A stretch of DNA of 44,359 nucleotides, from the NCBI GenBank assembly GCA_051000345.1, contig JBPCOJ010000057.1:1-44359 (forward strand), read 5' to 3'. This document shows positions 1 to 7,988 of this stretch, one piece after another. A model generated the notes under the pieces. It had not been told where the DNA came from and ran no database searches. It saw only the letters and a program-made list of their open reading frames with translations. The stretch comes from JBHENC01 sp051000345. Lineage in GTDB: Bacteria > Acidobacteriota > Blastocatellia > Pyrinomonadales > Pyrinomonadaceae. The first letter of the stretch is position 1, and each line of letters begins with the position of its first letter. A program made the position numbers and the translations under genes.

Positions 1-615
1 GTGCCAATTAATCCAACTGATTTTGAATTTCCTATCGGCGTTGGTTCTCAACACCAACGCGAAGCGGACGAGGCTTTGCGTGGGCATGAGTTTGACTATG
101 CGATTCTGAATCCGGGCGGCGGATGGCCGACGAAGCTGTGGAGCGTGGAAAAGTTCGGCGCGTTGGCTGATGAATTGTGGACGAACCATAGGCTACGCTC
201 AATCGTCGCCTACGGGCCGGGCGAGGAACATCTGGCGGCGTCTGTGATGCAGGCAAGTCGCAGCGGCAAAGCGAGCGCGGCGAAGCTATCGCTCAAAGGT
301 TTTTATGCGCTGGCAAAACACGCTTCGCTTTATGTCGGCGGCGATACGGGGCCGACGCACTTAGCGATGGCGGCGGGCGCTCCCATCGTCGGACTCTTCG
401 GCCCGACGGAATGGTGGTTCAACGGCAGCCCGCGCGCCGATGATATTTGCGTCGAGCGCACGGAAATCGAGTGCCGCATCGATTGCAATCGCCGCGCGTG
501 CTTGAATTGGATTTGCATGGACATACAAGTTGAACAAGTGCTGGCGGCGGCAACGGAGCGTTTGCGTCGCGCGCAAAAGTTTTCGGCTGAACTGGAGAGC
601 GTCGTTGTCGCGTAG
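1..615 (+). CDS. Glycosyltransferase family 9 (heptosyltransferase-like), 5'-truncated
   Basis: This is the C-terminal part of a GT-B fold glycosyltransferase of family 9, which moves heptose or related sugars from nucleotide donors onto lipopolysaccharide-type acceptors in the cytoplasm. Seen: an NPGGGWPTKLW segment near residue 37, typical of the start of the donor-binding half, and a VGGDTGPTHLAMAAG segment near residue 112, the family signature with the D-x-GP-x-H-L-A motif, followed by GLFGPTEW. Only about 204 codons are present whereas family members usually have 330-400, so the acceptor-binding half lies left of the window; the GTG at base 1 is probably internal. The next gene starts 13 bases downstream, which suggests co-transcription. 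The exact sugar cannot be inferred. Confidence 0.85.
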   Translation: MPINPTDFEFPIGVGSQHQREADEALRGHEFDYAILNPGGGWPTKLWSVEKFGALADELWTNHRLRSIVAYGPGEEHLAASVMQASRSGKASAAKLSLKGFYALAKHASLYVGGDTGPTHLAMAAGAPIVGLFGPTEWWFNGSPRADDICVERTEIECRIDCNRRACLNWICMDIQVEQVLAAATERLRRAQKFSAELESVVVA

Positions 616-628
616 GGGCGGAACATGG

Positions 629-1165
629 ATGCAGCGTTTGCGCGTGCCGCTCGGCTTTGTTTGCGGCGCGCTCTTTTTTGTGTTCGCCCGCCCGCGCCCG
701 CTGACGCTTTTCATCGGCGGCGGCATCGCTTTGCTCGGTCTAGGTTTGCGCGCGTGGGCTGCCGGGCATATACGCAAAAACGCCGCGCTCGCAACGTCCG
801 GCCCATACGCTTACACGCGCAATCCGCTTTATCTGGGCAGCTTCCTGCTTGGCTTGGGGTTCACCATCGCATCGAACCGACCTTTGCTGGCGGTGTTGTT
901 CGCGGCGCTTTTTTTAGGCATCTACGTTTCCGTGATGCGCGTCGAAGCCGGAACGCTCGCCGGAATGTTCGGTGAAGATTACACGCGCTACGCCAGCGCC
1001 GTGCCGCTGTTTTTTCCGCGCCTGTTTCCCTTCAAGGACGCGAAGACGCAGGACGGCATAAAGTTCGATGCGAGTTTATATATGCGTTACAGAGAATATC
1101 GCGCGGGACTTGGCTTGTTGATAGCGTGGAGCGTGCTCGCGCTGGAAGTCGTTTTGATAAAGTAG
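629..1165 (+). CDS. Isoprenylcysteine carboxyl methyltransferase-like membrane protein
   Basis: This is a small integral membrane methyltransferase-like protein of 178 residues. Seen: several hydrophobic segments (LGFVCGALFFVF, LFIGGGIALLGLGL, and two more up to the C-terminus), the motif GPYAYTRNPLYLG that matches the GPY-x-x-x-R-(H/N)-P-x-Y-x-G signature of the ICMT/phospholipid methyltransferase superfamily, and a later FGEDYTRYASAVP segment matching the conserved FG-x-x-Y-x-x-Y-x-x-x-V-P motif. I chose the ATG at 629 because AGGGGCGG sits 7 bases upstream; an in-frame TTG at 605 would overlap the previous gene. Bacterial members methylate unknown lipids or thiols, so the substrate is unassigned. 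It follows the glycosyltransferase closely, which fits an envelope role. Confidence 0.8.
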   Translation: MQRLRVPLGFVCGALFFVFARPRPLTLFIGGGIALLGLGLRAWAAGHIRKNAALATSGPYAYTRNPLYLGSFLLGLGFTIASNRPLLAVLFAALFLGIYVSVMRVEAGTLAGMFGEDYTRYASAVPLFFPRLFPFKDAKTQDGIKFDASLYMRYREYRAGLGLLIAWSVLALEVVLIK

Positions 1166-1239
1166 ATTTGCGTTGATTGCTAAGATTAACAAGGTTGCTA
1201 AAACGCATTAGGTGCTTCCGCCTTCGAGAAGCTTACGAC

Positions 1240-2226
1240 ATGCTCAAAATATCAATTCTTATTCTAATCGCGTTTTCCTCGATAGGCTGTGCCTCTTACC
1301 ATCAGGAAGAAGTTAGTTTCCGTAACGGCAACACCACGCTTCACGGAAGTTTGTACGTTCCAAATAGTAAAGCACCACATCCGACGCTGATTTTCGTTCA
1401 TGGTTCGGGACGTTCGACGCGCGAAACTTTCCGTTACTATGCTGATTTGTTTGCCCGCAAAGGATTAGCAATTCTTATCTATGACAAACGCGACATAGGC
1501 TCAATCACCGCCACCGAATTGGTTTCTTCCGAAGACTTAGCCGGGGATGTGCTGGCTGCCATCGGGTTGCTTAAAGGGCGCGATGACATTGACGCGCAAC
1601 GAATCGGATTGTGGGGCGGCAGTCAAGGTTCGGGAATCGCGGCAATGGCAACCGCACAGTCCAAGGACATCGCTTTTCTCATTAGTGTGTCGGGCGGCGG
1701 AGTTTCTTACGCAGAATTGAATCCCTATCAAAAGTCTCATCGCCTTCGCGCTCAAGGATATTCCGAAGCGGAAATTCGTGACGCGGTTGCCGCCATCGAG
1801 CAGCTTCAGGAATATGTGCGGACGCGAAAAAATCCGGCACAGGCGCAAGCGGCTCTTGACCGGGCTTGGGCAAACCGTTGGGCTTCCGTCGTTCTTCCTT
1901 CTAGGAGAATTCCTACTGCGGAAGAACTCGCAACGTGGATGCAGTGGCGCGACATTGACGGCACCTCGATACCGGATTGGGAGCGCGTGAAAGTTCCGGT
2001 GCTGGCGTTTTGGGGCGAGCAGGATACGGTCGTGCCTGTCGAGAAGAGCGCTGAACGGATACGAGAAGCATTGAGCCGTGCCGGAAATCGGGATGTTACG
2101 ATTATGATAATTCCGGGAGCCGACCATAACTTGATGCGACAACCCAATCCCGAAAACTTACCGGCATCGGAGTATTTAGAAACGATGGTTGAATGGACTT
2201 TGAAGCGGGCGCGAGTTACAGACTAA
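1240..2226 (+). CDS. Alpha/beta hydrolase, predicted lipoprotein
   Basis: This is a secreted hydrolase of 328 residues with an alpha/beta fold of the dienelactone hydrolase/prolyl-oligopeptidase type. Seen: an N-terminal lipoprotein signal with a hydrophobic stretch ending in the lipobox SIGC, a nucleophile elbow GGSQGSG, an acid-loop segment WGEQDTVVP and a final GADHNLM with the catalytic His. An upstream TTG at 1177 in the same frame would put 21 odd residues before the signal peptide, so ATG 1240 is preferred. The base composition looks less GC-rich than the neighbours, and attC-like fragments lie on both sides, so lateral acquisition is possible. The substrate is unknown; an esterase or acyl-transferring enzyme acting outside the inner membrane is the likely role. 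Confidence 0.85.
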   Translation: MLKISILILIAFSSIGCASYHQEEVSFRNGNTTLHGSLYVPNSKAPHPTLIFVHGSGRSTRETFRYYADLFARKGLAILIYDKRDIGSITATELVSSEDLAGDVLAAIGLLKGRDDIDAQRIGLWGGSQGSGIAAMATAQSKDIAFLISVSGGGVSYAELNPYQKSHRLRAQGYSEAEIRDAVAAIEQLQEYVRTRKNPAQAQAALDRAWANRWASVVLPSRRIPTAEELATWMQWRDIDGTSIPDWERVKVPVLAFWGEQDTVVPVEKSAERIREALSRAGNRDVTIMIIPGADHNLMRQPNPENLPASEYLETMVEWTLKRARVTD

Positions 2227-2231
2227 ACCGC

Positions 2232-2314
2232 ATCTAACAAGTTATTGGACGTGAGGGCGAAGCAGCTACTTTGTTATCGCGTCGTCCGTTTAGTTCTACC
2301 TTGCGTATAATCGG
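2232..2314 (+). other. attC-like degenerate recombination site (candidate)
   Basis: Just after the hydrolase gene the sequence has the layout of an integron attC site: ATCTAACAAG (an R''-like RYYYAAC box), then TTGGACG, a spacer, then CGTCC-GTTTAGTT and GCGTATAAT where a GTTRRRY box would be expected. GGACG and CGTCC can pair. The last box deviates (GTA instead of GTT), so this may be a decayed site or chance. A second fragment, ATTAACAAG...CGCATTAGGTGC at 1191-1217, lies before the gene. A TATAAT at 2306-2311 inside this stretch may serve as the -10 of the next gene. Confidence 0.3.
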
Positions 2315-2338
2315 TTTCGCTTCATATCAACTACAGCA

Positions 2339-3259
2339 ATGTATCGCTTAATCCCTACCATTCTCGCCGCTGTCTTTGTGTTGTGCGCGCCCGCGTTTAC
2401 TTTCAAAGCGTCGGCGCAGGTACGCACGCACGGCACGCGCGGCAGCGTGGCGAGTCCGGCAATTCTCAAGACGAACGACGGCGCGCAATTCCCTTTCGAG
2501 CCAGTTGAAAAATTAAGCTACGAAGGCTTTTTTACACGGTTGCTGGTGCGCGGCATCAACGTCGCGGAGCTTTCCTTTACGAGCGAACGCGTGTCGCCCG
2601 CAAGCAATGTGAACGGCGCGGGCGCTCAATCAAAGAACGCGAATTTTCGCTTTACGATGGACATATCGTCCAAAGGCATTGTGCCGCGCCTTTTCGGTTT
2701 TCGCTTTCACGAGCACGTAGAATCGACAATCGATGCGGCGTCCTTCAGCGTGCTGCGGACGACGAAGTTCGATGAACAAAACGAGCGGCAGCGCGCGAGC
2801 GAAGCGGTGTTTGACAAACAGGCAGGCAAAGTCGTCTGGACGGAGCGCAATCCGAAGGAGCCGCAGCAAGCGCCGCGCATCGTTACTACAAATTTAATTT
2901 CAAACTCCGATGGCGCATTGCAGGACGTCGTTTCTATCTTCTACTTTTTGCGCACGCGGCAACTCACGACGGGCTTGAAGTTCGATGTTCATTTGAGCGA
3001 CGCTGGGCAAACATTCAGCGTGCCGATTGCCGTCCTCGAAACAAAGAAATTAAAGACGGCGCTCGGTGAAGTATCGACTGTGCGCGTGGACGTTGATGTA
3101 TTCGGCGACAAAAAACTATTGCCCGGCGACGGCACTTTATCAATCTGGTTTACAAACGACGCGCGCCGCATCCCCGTTCAAGCGCACGTCGCAAGCAGCA
3201 TCGGCACAATCGACGTTAAGTTGAAAAGTCGCAGCATTGCACCGAAAACTGTCAATTAA
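2339..3259 (+). CDS. DUF3108 domain exported protein
   Basis: This exported protein of 306 residues has a Sec signal peptide (hydrophobic LIPTILAAVFVLCAPAFTF, then cleavage near ASA-Q at about residue 27). The body begins with FEPVEKLSYEGFFTRLLVRG and continues as a beta-rich domain typical of DUF3108, a family of periplasmic or outer-membrane-associated beta-sandwich proteins of unknown function, often near envelope genes. Late in the protein, GDGTLSIWFTNDARRIPV matches the conserved W-x-T-D-D-x-x-R-x-P motif of the family. A TATAAT 28 bases upstream of the start may be its own -10 element. The reaction is unknown, and lipid or polymer binding would be a guess. Confidence 0.8.
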   Translation: MYRLIPTILAAVFVLCAPAFTFKASAQVRTHGTRGSVASPAILKTNDGAQFPFEPVEKLSYEGFFTRLLVRGINVAELSFTSERVSPASNVNGAGAQSKNANFRFTMDISSKGIVPRLFGFRFHEHVESTIDAASFSVLRTTKFDEQNERQRASEAVFDKQAGKVVWTERNPKEPQQAPRIVTTNLISNSDGALQDVVSIFYFLRTRQLTTGLKFDVHLSDAGQTFSVPIAVLETKKLKTALGEVSTVRVDVDVFGDKKLLPGDGTLSIWFTNDARRIPVQAHVASSIGTIDVKLKSRSIAPKTVN

Positions 3260-3426
3260 TCGCCACGCATTCGGCCTCGCGGCGTGTTCAGCGTTTATTC
3301 AAGGTAGAGATGTTGACACCGCGCGCGCACTTCGCGTACAACTTGACGCGCTCTAAATAATTCGTCCTACCGCGCCGCCCGGTTTTGGCGCGCGTTCGCT
3401 TACCTTCGCGTAGGTCGCTTGCAATC

Positions 3427-4422
3427 ATGGCAACATTCCTTCCCGGCAGTTCCGAGCAAAGTTTAGCAGCCGCGCGGAAGATCGTGACGCGGCTCGACAG
3501 CAAACTCATCGCACCGACAGCGGCAGATGAAGCGCTGCCCGAAACAACTCCAATTGATCGCATACGCCTGCTCGTTCAATCACCTCGGAAACTTTATCTG
3601 TACTGGGAATTAGCGCGCGATCCGTTTATTGCTTTGCGCCAAAGCGTGGGCGCAGCGCAGGCGGAAAGCTACCGTCTCGCCGTGCGTCTCACGAGCACAG
3701 CGGACGGCACAGAGCATTTGCGCGAAGCAGACACGACGGTGCGCGCGGCATGGTTCGATGTTTACCCCGGCACATCATACAAAGCCGATGTCGGATTATT
3801 TTCGCAGGGACGCGGCTTCATACGTTTGCTTTCTTCCAACGAAGTGCATACGCCGCGCGCGGGCGTGTCGCCTTTGACCGAACACGCGCCGGAGTTTCGC
3901 GTCGCGCCGATGCAATTTGCGCGCGTGCTGGATCAAGCGGGTTATCCGGGCGACGCGCTCGAAGTCGCGCTCGAAGCACTCGACGCGCAGACGCACAATC
4001 GAGCGACGCGCGAAATCCTCGAAGGCTTCGGCGACGTGAACGAAACATTCGCGGTGAACAATTTCGACTTTGCGGAAATTCGCGCGTTGATTGTGGCGCT
4101 CGCGTTCGGCGCGCCGCTCGCTAACGTGCAGCCGACGCTTTCGCCCGCGCTCTCGCAATGGATTAAAGGCATAATCATTGGACACGGCGAACTCTTCGAT
4201 GCGAGTCGCGTGCTGGAGCTTTTGCGCTCGGTTTTGCATTTTGAATTGAGCGTTGATCCCTCTGCTCCGGCAGACGAAACGACGAGAATCGCGGCGCGTT
4301 TTATGTGGAGCGCGAGCCGCGTCAATCTGCCAACGCTGCCGTCGCATGTCTGGCTGCCGAGCATGGCGCTTCGTTTCCGTCGAAACGAAAGCCCGCTTGC
4401 TCAATCGACTAACAGCAATTAA
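3427..4422 (+). CDS. DUF4912 domain protein
   Basis: This is a cytoplasmic protein of 331 residues. Seen: a central domain of about 110 residues starting at IDRIRLLVQSPRKLYLYWEL (near residue 46), with YWEL and a later FDVYPGTSYKADVGLF, the pattern of DUF4912. That beta-sandwich family commonly carries the aromatic Y-x-Y-W-E signature and resembles carbohydrate-binding modules. The C-terminal half is helical and unassigned. The in-frame TTG at 3385 is a weaker start than ATG 3427, which begins the natural MATFLPG. The next gene is a GH57 glucan branching enzyme 81 bases away, so a role in glycogen-type glucan synthesis, perhaps as a glucan-binding partner, is inferred from context only. Confidence 0.75.
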   Translation: MATFLPGSSEQSLAAARKIVTRLDSKLIAPTAADEALPETTPIDRIRLLVQSPRKLYLYWELARDPFIALRQSVGAAQAESYRLAVRLTSTADGTEHLREADTTVRAAWFDVYPGTSYKADVGLFSQGRGFIRLLSSNEVHTPRAGVSPLTEHAPEFRVAPMQFARVLDQAGYPGDALEVALEALDAQTHNRATREILEGFGDVNETFAVNNFDFAEIRALIVALAFGAPLANVQPTLSPALSQWIKGIIIGHGELFDASRVLELLRSVLHFELSVDPSAPADETTRIAARFMWSASRVNLPTLPSHVWLPSMALRFRRNESPLAQSTNSN

Positions 4423-4503
4423 CAGCAAGGCAGCGCGCGCCGTTTTTTTTACGGATAACCTGCTTTCACTCCCGACGAAGCGAAATATACTTTCTCAATT
4501 CCT

Positions 4504-6102
4504 GTGGCGATAGGCTTCTTCAGTCTCATACTTCATGCGCACCTGCCATTCGTGCGCCATCCAGAGCACCCTGAATTCCTAGAGGAAGATTGGCTCTATG
4601 AAGCGATCACGGAAGTTTACTTGCCGCTCGTCTTCGTCCTCACGAGTTTGCAGGCGAGCGGGGCGGCTCCGCGTCTCGCATTGAATGTCTCGCCGACCCT
4701 GTGCGAAATGCTCGCCGATCCGCTCCTGCAAACTCGCTACACGCGGCATCTCGAAAATCTTCTCGCGTTGACCGAAAAAGAATGCGCGCGCACGCTCCGC
4801 GAAGCGCCGGAATTTTATCCTGCCGCGCGCATGTACAACGATAATCTGCGCGCCGCTTGGAAGCTCTGGTCAGAGCGTTACGAAGGGAATTTGCTGCGCG
4901 GCTTTCGTGAATTGCAGGACGCGGGCGTGCTCGAAATTATTACCTGCGGCGCGACGCACGGCTTTCTGCCGCTCATTTCCACCGTCGAAGCCAAACGCGC
5001 GCAAATCAATGCCGCCGTCGTTAATTACCGCAAACATTTCAAACGCCATCCGCGCGGCATCTGGCTGCCCGAATGCGCTTATGAACCGGGCATCGAAAAT
5101 CTGCTCGCCGATGCCGGTCTCGAATATTTCATCGCCGATTCGCACGCGATTCTTTACGGTGAGCCGCGCCCGCGTTACGGCGTTTATGCGCCCGTGCGCT
5201 GCCCTAACGGAGTCGCCGTGTTCGCGCGCGATCTGGAAACGAGCCAGCAGGTCTGGAGTTCCGTCGTCGGGTATCCGGGCGCTTCCGAATACCGCGAATT
5301 TTACAGGGACATCGGTTGGGACGCGCCGCTCGATTATTTGCTTCCGCATTTACATGCCAACGGCGAGCGCCGGAACCTTGGCCTCAAATATCACCGCATC
5401 ACAGGCCGCGACGTCGCGCAGCCAAACAAGCTGCCTTACGATCCGCAAGCCGCGAGCGAGCGTGCCGCACTCGACGCAGGGCATTTTGTCGGTGAGCGCA
5501 TTAAGCAGTCGCGCCAGCTCTACGATTTACTTGAAGGACGCGCGCCGCTCGTCGTCTCGCCCTACGACGCGGAATTGTTCGGCCACTGGTGGCATGAGGG
5601 CGTGCAGTTTCTAGATTTCGTTTTTCGTAAATTTCATTGGGATCAAAACGATGTTCAGACGGTGACGCCCGGCGACGTGCTCGATTCGGGCATACACATT
5701 CAAACACAACAACTCTCCGCTTCATCATGGGGCGAAGACGGTTACTACAAAGTCTGGCTCAACGAAGCGAACGCATGGATGTACCCGCACCAGCACGCCG
5801 CCGAAACGCGCATGACGACGCTCGCCGATGCACACACTGCGCCGGATGATTTAACAAGGCGCGCGCTTAATCAAGCGGCGCGCGAACTATTGCTCGCACA
5901 GTCGAGCGATTGGGCGTTTCAAATCTTTCAAGGCACGACGGTTGAATACGCCGCGCGCCGCTTTCGCTCGCACATTCGCCGCTTTAATCTTCTCACCGAT
6001 GCCATCGAACAAAACTCAATCGACGAAGCACGACTCGCAGACATCGAAGCGCGCGACAACATTTTCGCCGAACTCGATTACCGTCATTATCAATCAGCGT
6101 GA
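4504..6102 (+). CDS. GH57/DUF1957 family 1,4-alpha-glucan branching enzyme
   Basis: This cytoplasmic enzyme makes alpha-1,6 branches in glucan stores. It has 532 residues, the usual length for GH57 branching enzymes of the Thermococcus/Thermus type. Seen: motif 1 HAHLPFVRHPEH near residue 11, the nucleophile motif GIWLPECAY with Glu190, and the acid/base motif SPYDAELFGHWWHEG with Asp355, spaced as in characterised family members. Further conserved segments are SSWGEDGYYKVWLN and the C-terminal helical DUF1957 region. The start is GTG 4504 without a clear Shine-Dalgarno. It lies downstream of the DUF4912 gene and overlaps the phosphodiesterase gene by 4 bases (GTGA), implying translational coupling. 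An alpha-amylase or glucanotransferase role is possible but less likely given the length and domain order. Confidence 0.88.
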   Translation: MAIGFFSLILHAHLPFVRHPEHPEFLEEDWLYEAITEVYLPLVFVLTSLQASGAAPRLALNVSPTLCEMLADPLLQTRYTRHLENLLALTEKECARTLREAPEFYPAARMYNDNLRAAWKLWSERYEGNLLRGFRELQDAGVLEIITCGATHGFLPLISTVEAKRAQINAAVVNYRKHFKRHPRGIWLPECAYEPGIENLLADAGLEYFIADSHAILYGEPRPRYGVYAPVRCPNGVAVFARDLETSQQVWSSVVGYPGASEYREFYRDIGWDAPLDYLLPHLHANGERRNLGLKYHRITGRDVAQPNKLPYDPQAASERAALDAGHFVGERIKQSRQLYDLLEGRAPLVVSPYDAELFGHWWHEGVQFLDFVFRKFHWDQNDVQTVTPGDVLDSGIHIQTQQLSASSWGEDGYYKVWLNEANAWMYPHQHAAETRMTTLADAHTAPDDLTRRALNQAARELLLAQSSDWAFQIFQGTTVEYAARRFRSHIRRFNLLTDAIEQNSIDEARLADIEARDNIFAELDYRHYQSA

Positions 6103-6944
6103 GCGATCAATTCAGCCGGAACCGTTTGCCGCTCATCATAGGGCATCGCGGCGCGTCGGCAATCGCGCCGGAAAACACGCTCACGGCTTTCTCGCGCGCT
6201 CTGTCCGACGGCGCAGACGGCATTGAATTCGATGTCAGGCTCGCGCGCGACGATACGGCAGTCGTCATTCACGACGCGGTGCTTGGGCGAACTGCTTTAA
6301 GAAGCGGCGAGGTTGCAAAACTTTCGTTTGATGAGCTGAAGCGCGTGGATGTCGGAACATGGTTCAATCTTCGCTATCCGGCACAAGCCTGCGCCGAATA
6401 TTCACGGGCGACGATACCTGCGCTCCGAGAAGTTTTTGAATCCTTTGCCAAAAGCGATGCGCTGTTTTATGTCGAAATGAAATATGAGCCGCAAGATTCT
6501 TATAAAGCTCTGGCGCGGCAAGTAGCACAACTCGTCTGGGATTATTCATTAACGAATCAGGTTGTGGTTGAAAGTTTCGCGCTCGAATCAATCGCAGAAA
6601 TCAAGCGCTTGAATCCGCTTATCCGCACAGCGGCGCTGTTCGAGCGCACGCTTTCACGTCCCGCGCTTTCGCTGCGCCGCATCATCGCGCAAGCCGTTGC
6701 CTGTGAAGCAAATGAACTCGCGCTTCACCGCACATTTCCGTTGCAGCGCGCGACGCAGGAAGCCGCGCGGCATAACTTGAAAACAATCGTCTGGACAGTC
6801 GATGCGCCCGCTTGGATTGAGCGAGCTGCGCGCTACGGCATACATGCTTTAATCACAAACGACCCAGCACGCCTGTGCGCCGAGCGTGCTCGAATACTCG
6901 AAGTGCCAAATCCGACAACATCGATTTTTACGATTGATCTTTAG
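6099..6944 (+). CDS. Glycerophosphodiester phosphodiesterase
   Basis: This TIM-barrel enzyme of 281 residues hydrolyses glycerophosphodiesters to glycerol-3-phosphate and an alcohol. Seen: the catalytic HR pair in LIIGHRGASAIAPENT (His16, Arg17), the metal-ligand segment GADGIEFDVRLARDD, and VVIHD with the second catalytic His. The C-terminal WTVDAPAWIERAARYGIHALITNDP is typical of the family. There is no signal peptide, so the protein is cytoplasmic. It starts with GTG inside the stop of the GH57 gene, and its translation is probably coupled to that gene. The functional link to glucan metabolism is unclear. Confidence 0.9.
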   Translation: MSDQFSRNRLPLIIGHRGASAIAPENTLTAFSRALSDGADGIEFDVRLARDDTAVVIHDAVLGRTALRSGEVAKLSFDELKRVDVGTWFNLRYPAQACAEYSRATIPALREVFESFAKSDALFYVEMKYEPQDSYKALARQVAQLVWDYSLTNQVVVESFALESIAEIKRLNPLIRTAALFERTLSRPALSLRRIIAQAVACEANELALHRTFPLQRATQEAARHNLKTIVWTVDAPAWIERAARYGIHALITNDPARLCAERARILEVPNPTTSIFTIDL

Positions 6945-6974
6945 TTAATTGTTTTTTAGGTAGCCGCTGCTTTG

Positions 6975-7808
6975 ATGGACAAGGTTTTTATACGCCCGCA
7001 CTACACTCTTCACTACCGCGAAGCCACGCACTTGCGCCTTGCAATCGAGTCGCGCCCTGTTTACACAGTTCTGTTTCTGCTCGATGGCAAATTAACTTAC
7101 AACGTCAACGATTACTCCGGCGAACTATCTGCGCGCGGCTCGCTGCTCATCGAACCGGGCAACGCCGCGCACGTTAAAAGCCCTGCCGCAACATTTCTGA
7201 CGCTCATGCTTGCGCCGACCTTCATGCTCGATGCTGCCTTACGAACGCAGATGGCGGGCGCAGGCGGCGCGCAGGTAATCTTTCGCGCGAGTGTTCTTCC
7301 GAACGACGAATATCTTATGCAACTTGCACGCGATCTAGTCAGCGAATTAAAGGTGGAACAGGCCGGACAGGAAGTTATGGCGGCGGCATTGATCGAACAA
7401 ATCGTCGTGCATCTGCTGCGGCATCACTGTAATTTGCGGCGCGCCGACGAACTAGAGCTATCGCGCGTCGGCCTCGTTGACCGTCGCATACGCCGCGCCG
7501 TCGAATTGATGCACGCCAATCTCGCGCGCGAACTGCCGCTCGAAGAAATCGCCGCCGCCGCCTATCTCTCCACGTTTCACTTCGCGCGCCTTTTCAAGAA
7601 ACTTACGGGTTCTTCGCCGCACGCCTATCTCGCCGCCTTGCGCACCGCACACGCGCAAACCTTGCTTGCCGAAACCGATCTTTCCATCACGCAATTAAGC
7701 GCGCGCGTCGGTTACTCCAGCCCGAGCCACTTCACCAAAGCCTTCCGCGCAGCAACAGGCATTACTCCGCGAGCCTTCCGCGCCGCTCTCGTCAAGAACA
7801 GATACTAG
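6975..7808 (+). CDS. AraC-family transcriptional regulator
   Basis: This is a DNA-binding regulator of 277 residues. The N-terminal 140 residues resemble a cupin-like sensor domain (LDGKLTYNVNDYSGELSARG, then LIEPGNAAHVKSP). The C-terminal 100 residues carry the two helix-turn-helix motifs of AraC/XylS proteins: LPLEEIAAAAYLSTFHFARL and ITQLSARVGYSSPSHFTKAF, followed by GITPRAFR. A TTG just before the ATG is an alternative start with the same frame. The gene follows the phosphodiesterase by 30 bases and may share its transcript. The ligand and targets are unknown. Confidence 0.88.
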   Translation: MDKVFIRPHYTLHYREATHLRLAIESRPVYTVLFLLDGKLTYNVNDYSGELSARGSLLIEPGNAAHVKSPAATFLTLMLAPTFMLDAALRTQMAGAGGAQVIFRASVLPNDEYLMQLARDLVSELKVEQAGQEVMAAALIEQIVVHLLRHHCNLRRADELELSRVGLVDRRIRRAVELMHANLARELPLEEIAAAAYLSTFHFARLFKKLTGSSPHAYLAALRTAHAQTLLAETDLSITQLSARVGYSSPSHFTKAFRAATGITPRAFRAALVKNRY

Positions 7809-7876
7809 AGGTCAGATATTAGATGCTGGTAAAAAAACATGAACTAACATCCAGCATCTAATATCTAGTATCTGAC
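7801..7876. repeat. Long intergenic inverted repeat
   Basis: The arm GATATTAGATGCTGG (7815-7829) is perfectly complementary to CCAGCATCTAATATC (7851-7865), with a 21-base A-rich loop. Pairing extends through GATACTAGA (7801-7809) against TCTAGTATC (7864-7872) if GGTCA is looped out, and GTCAGATA can alternatively pair with TATCTGAC. The araC-type stop codon lies in the left arm. There is no T-tract, so this looks more like a dispersed REP-type element than a plain terminator. Confidence 0.7.
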
Positions 7877-7988
7877 ATTTGCTTTTCCATTGAGCAATCC
7901 GGCGACGATATAGAGCAAGATAAGCGCACTTGTGCAGCGCGCCTTCGCGTATGATTGCGCTCACAAATTTTGAAGGGAACAAATAATC

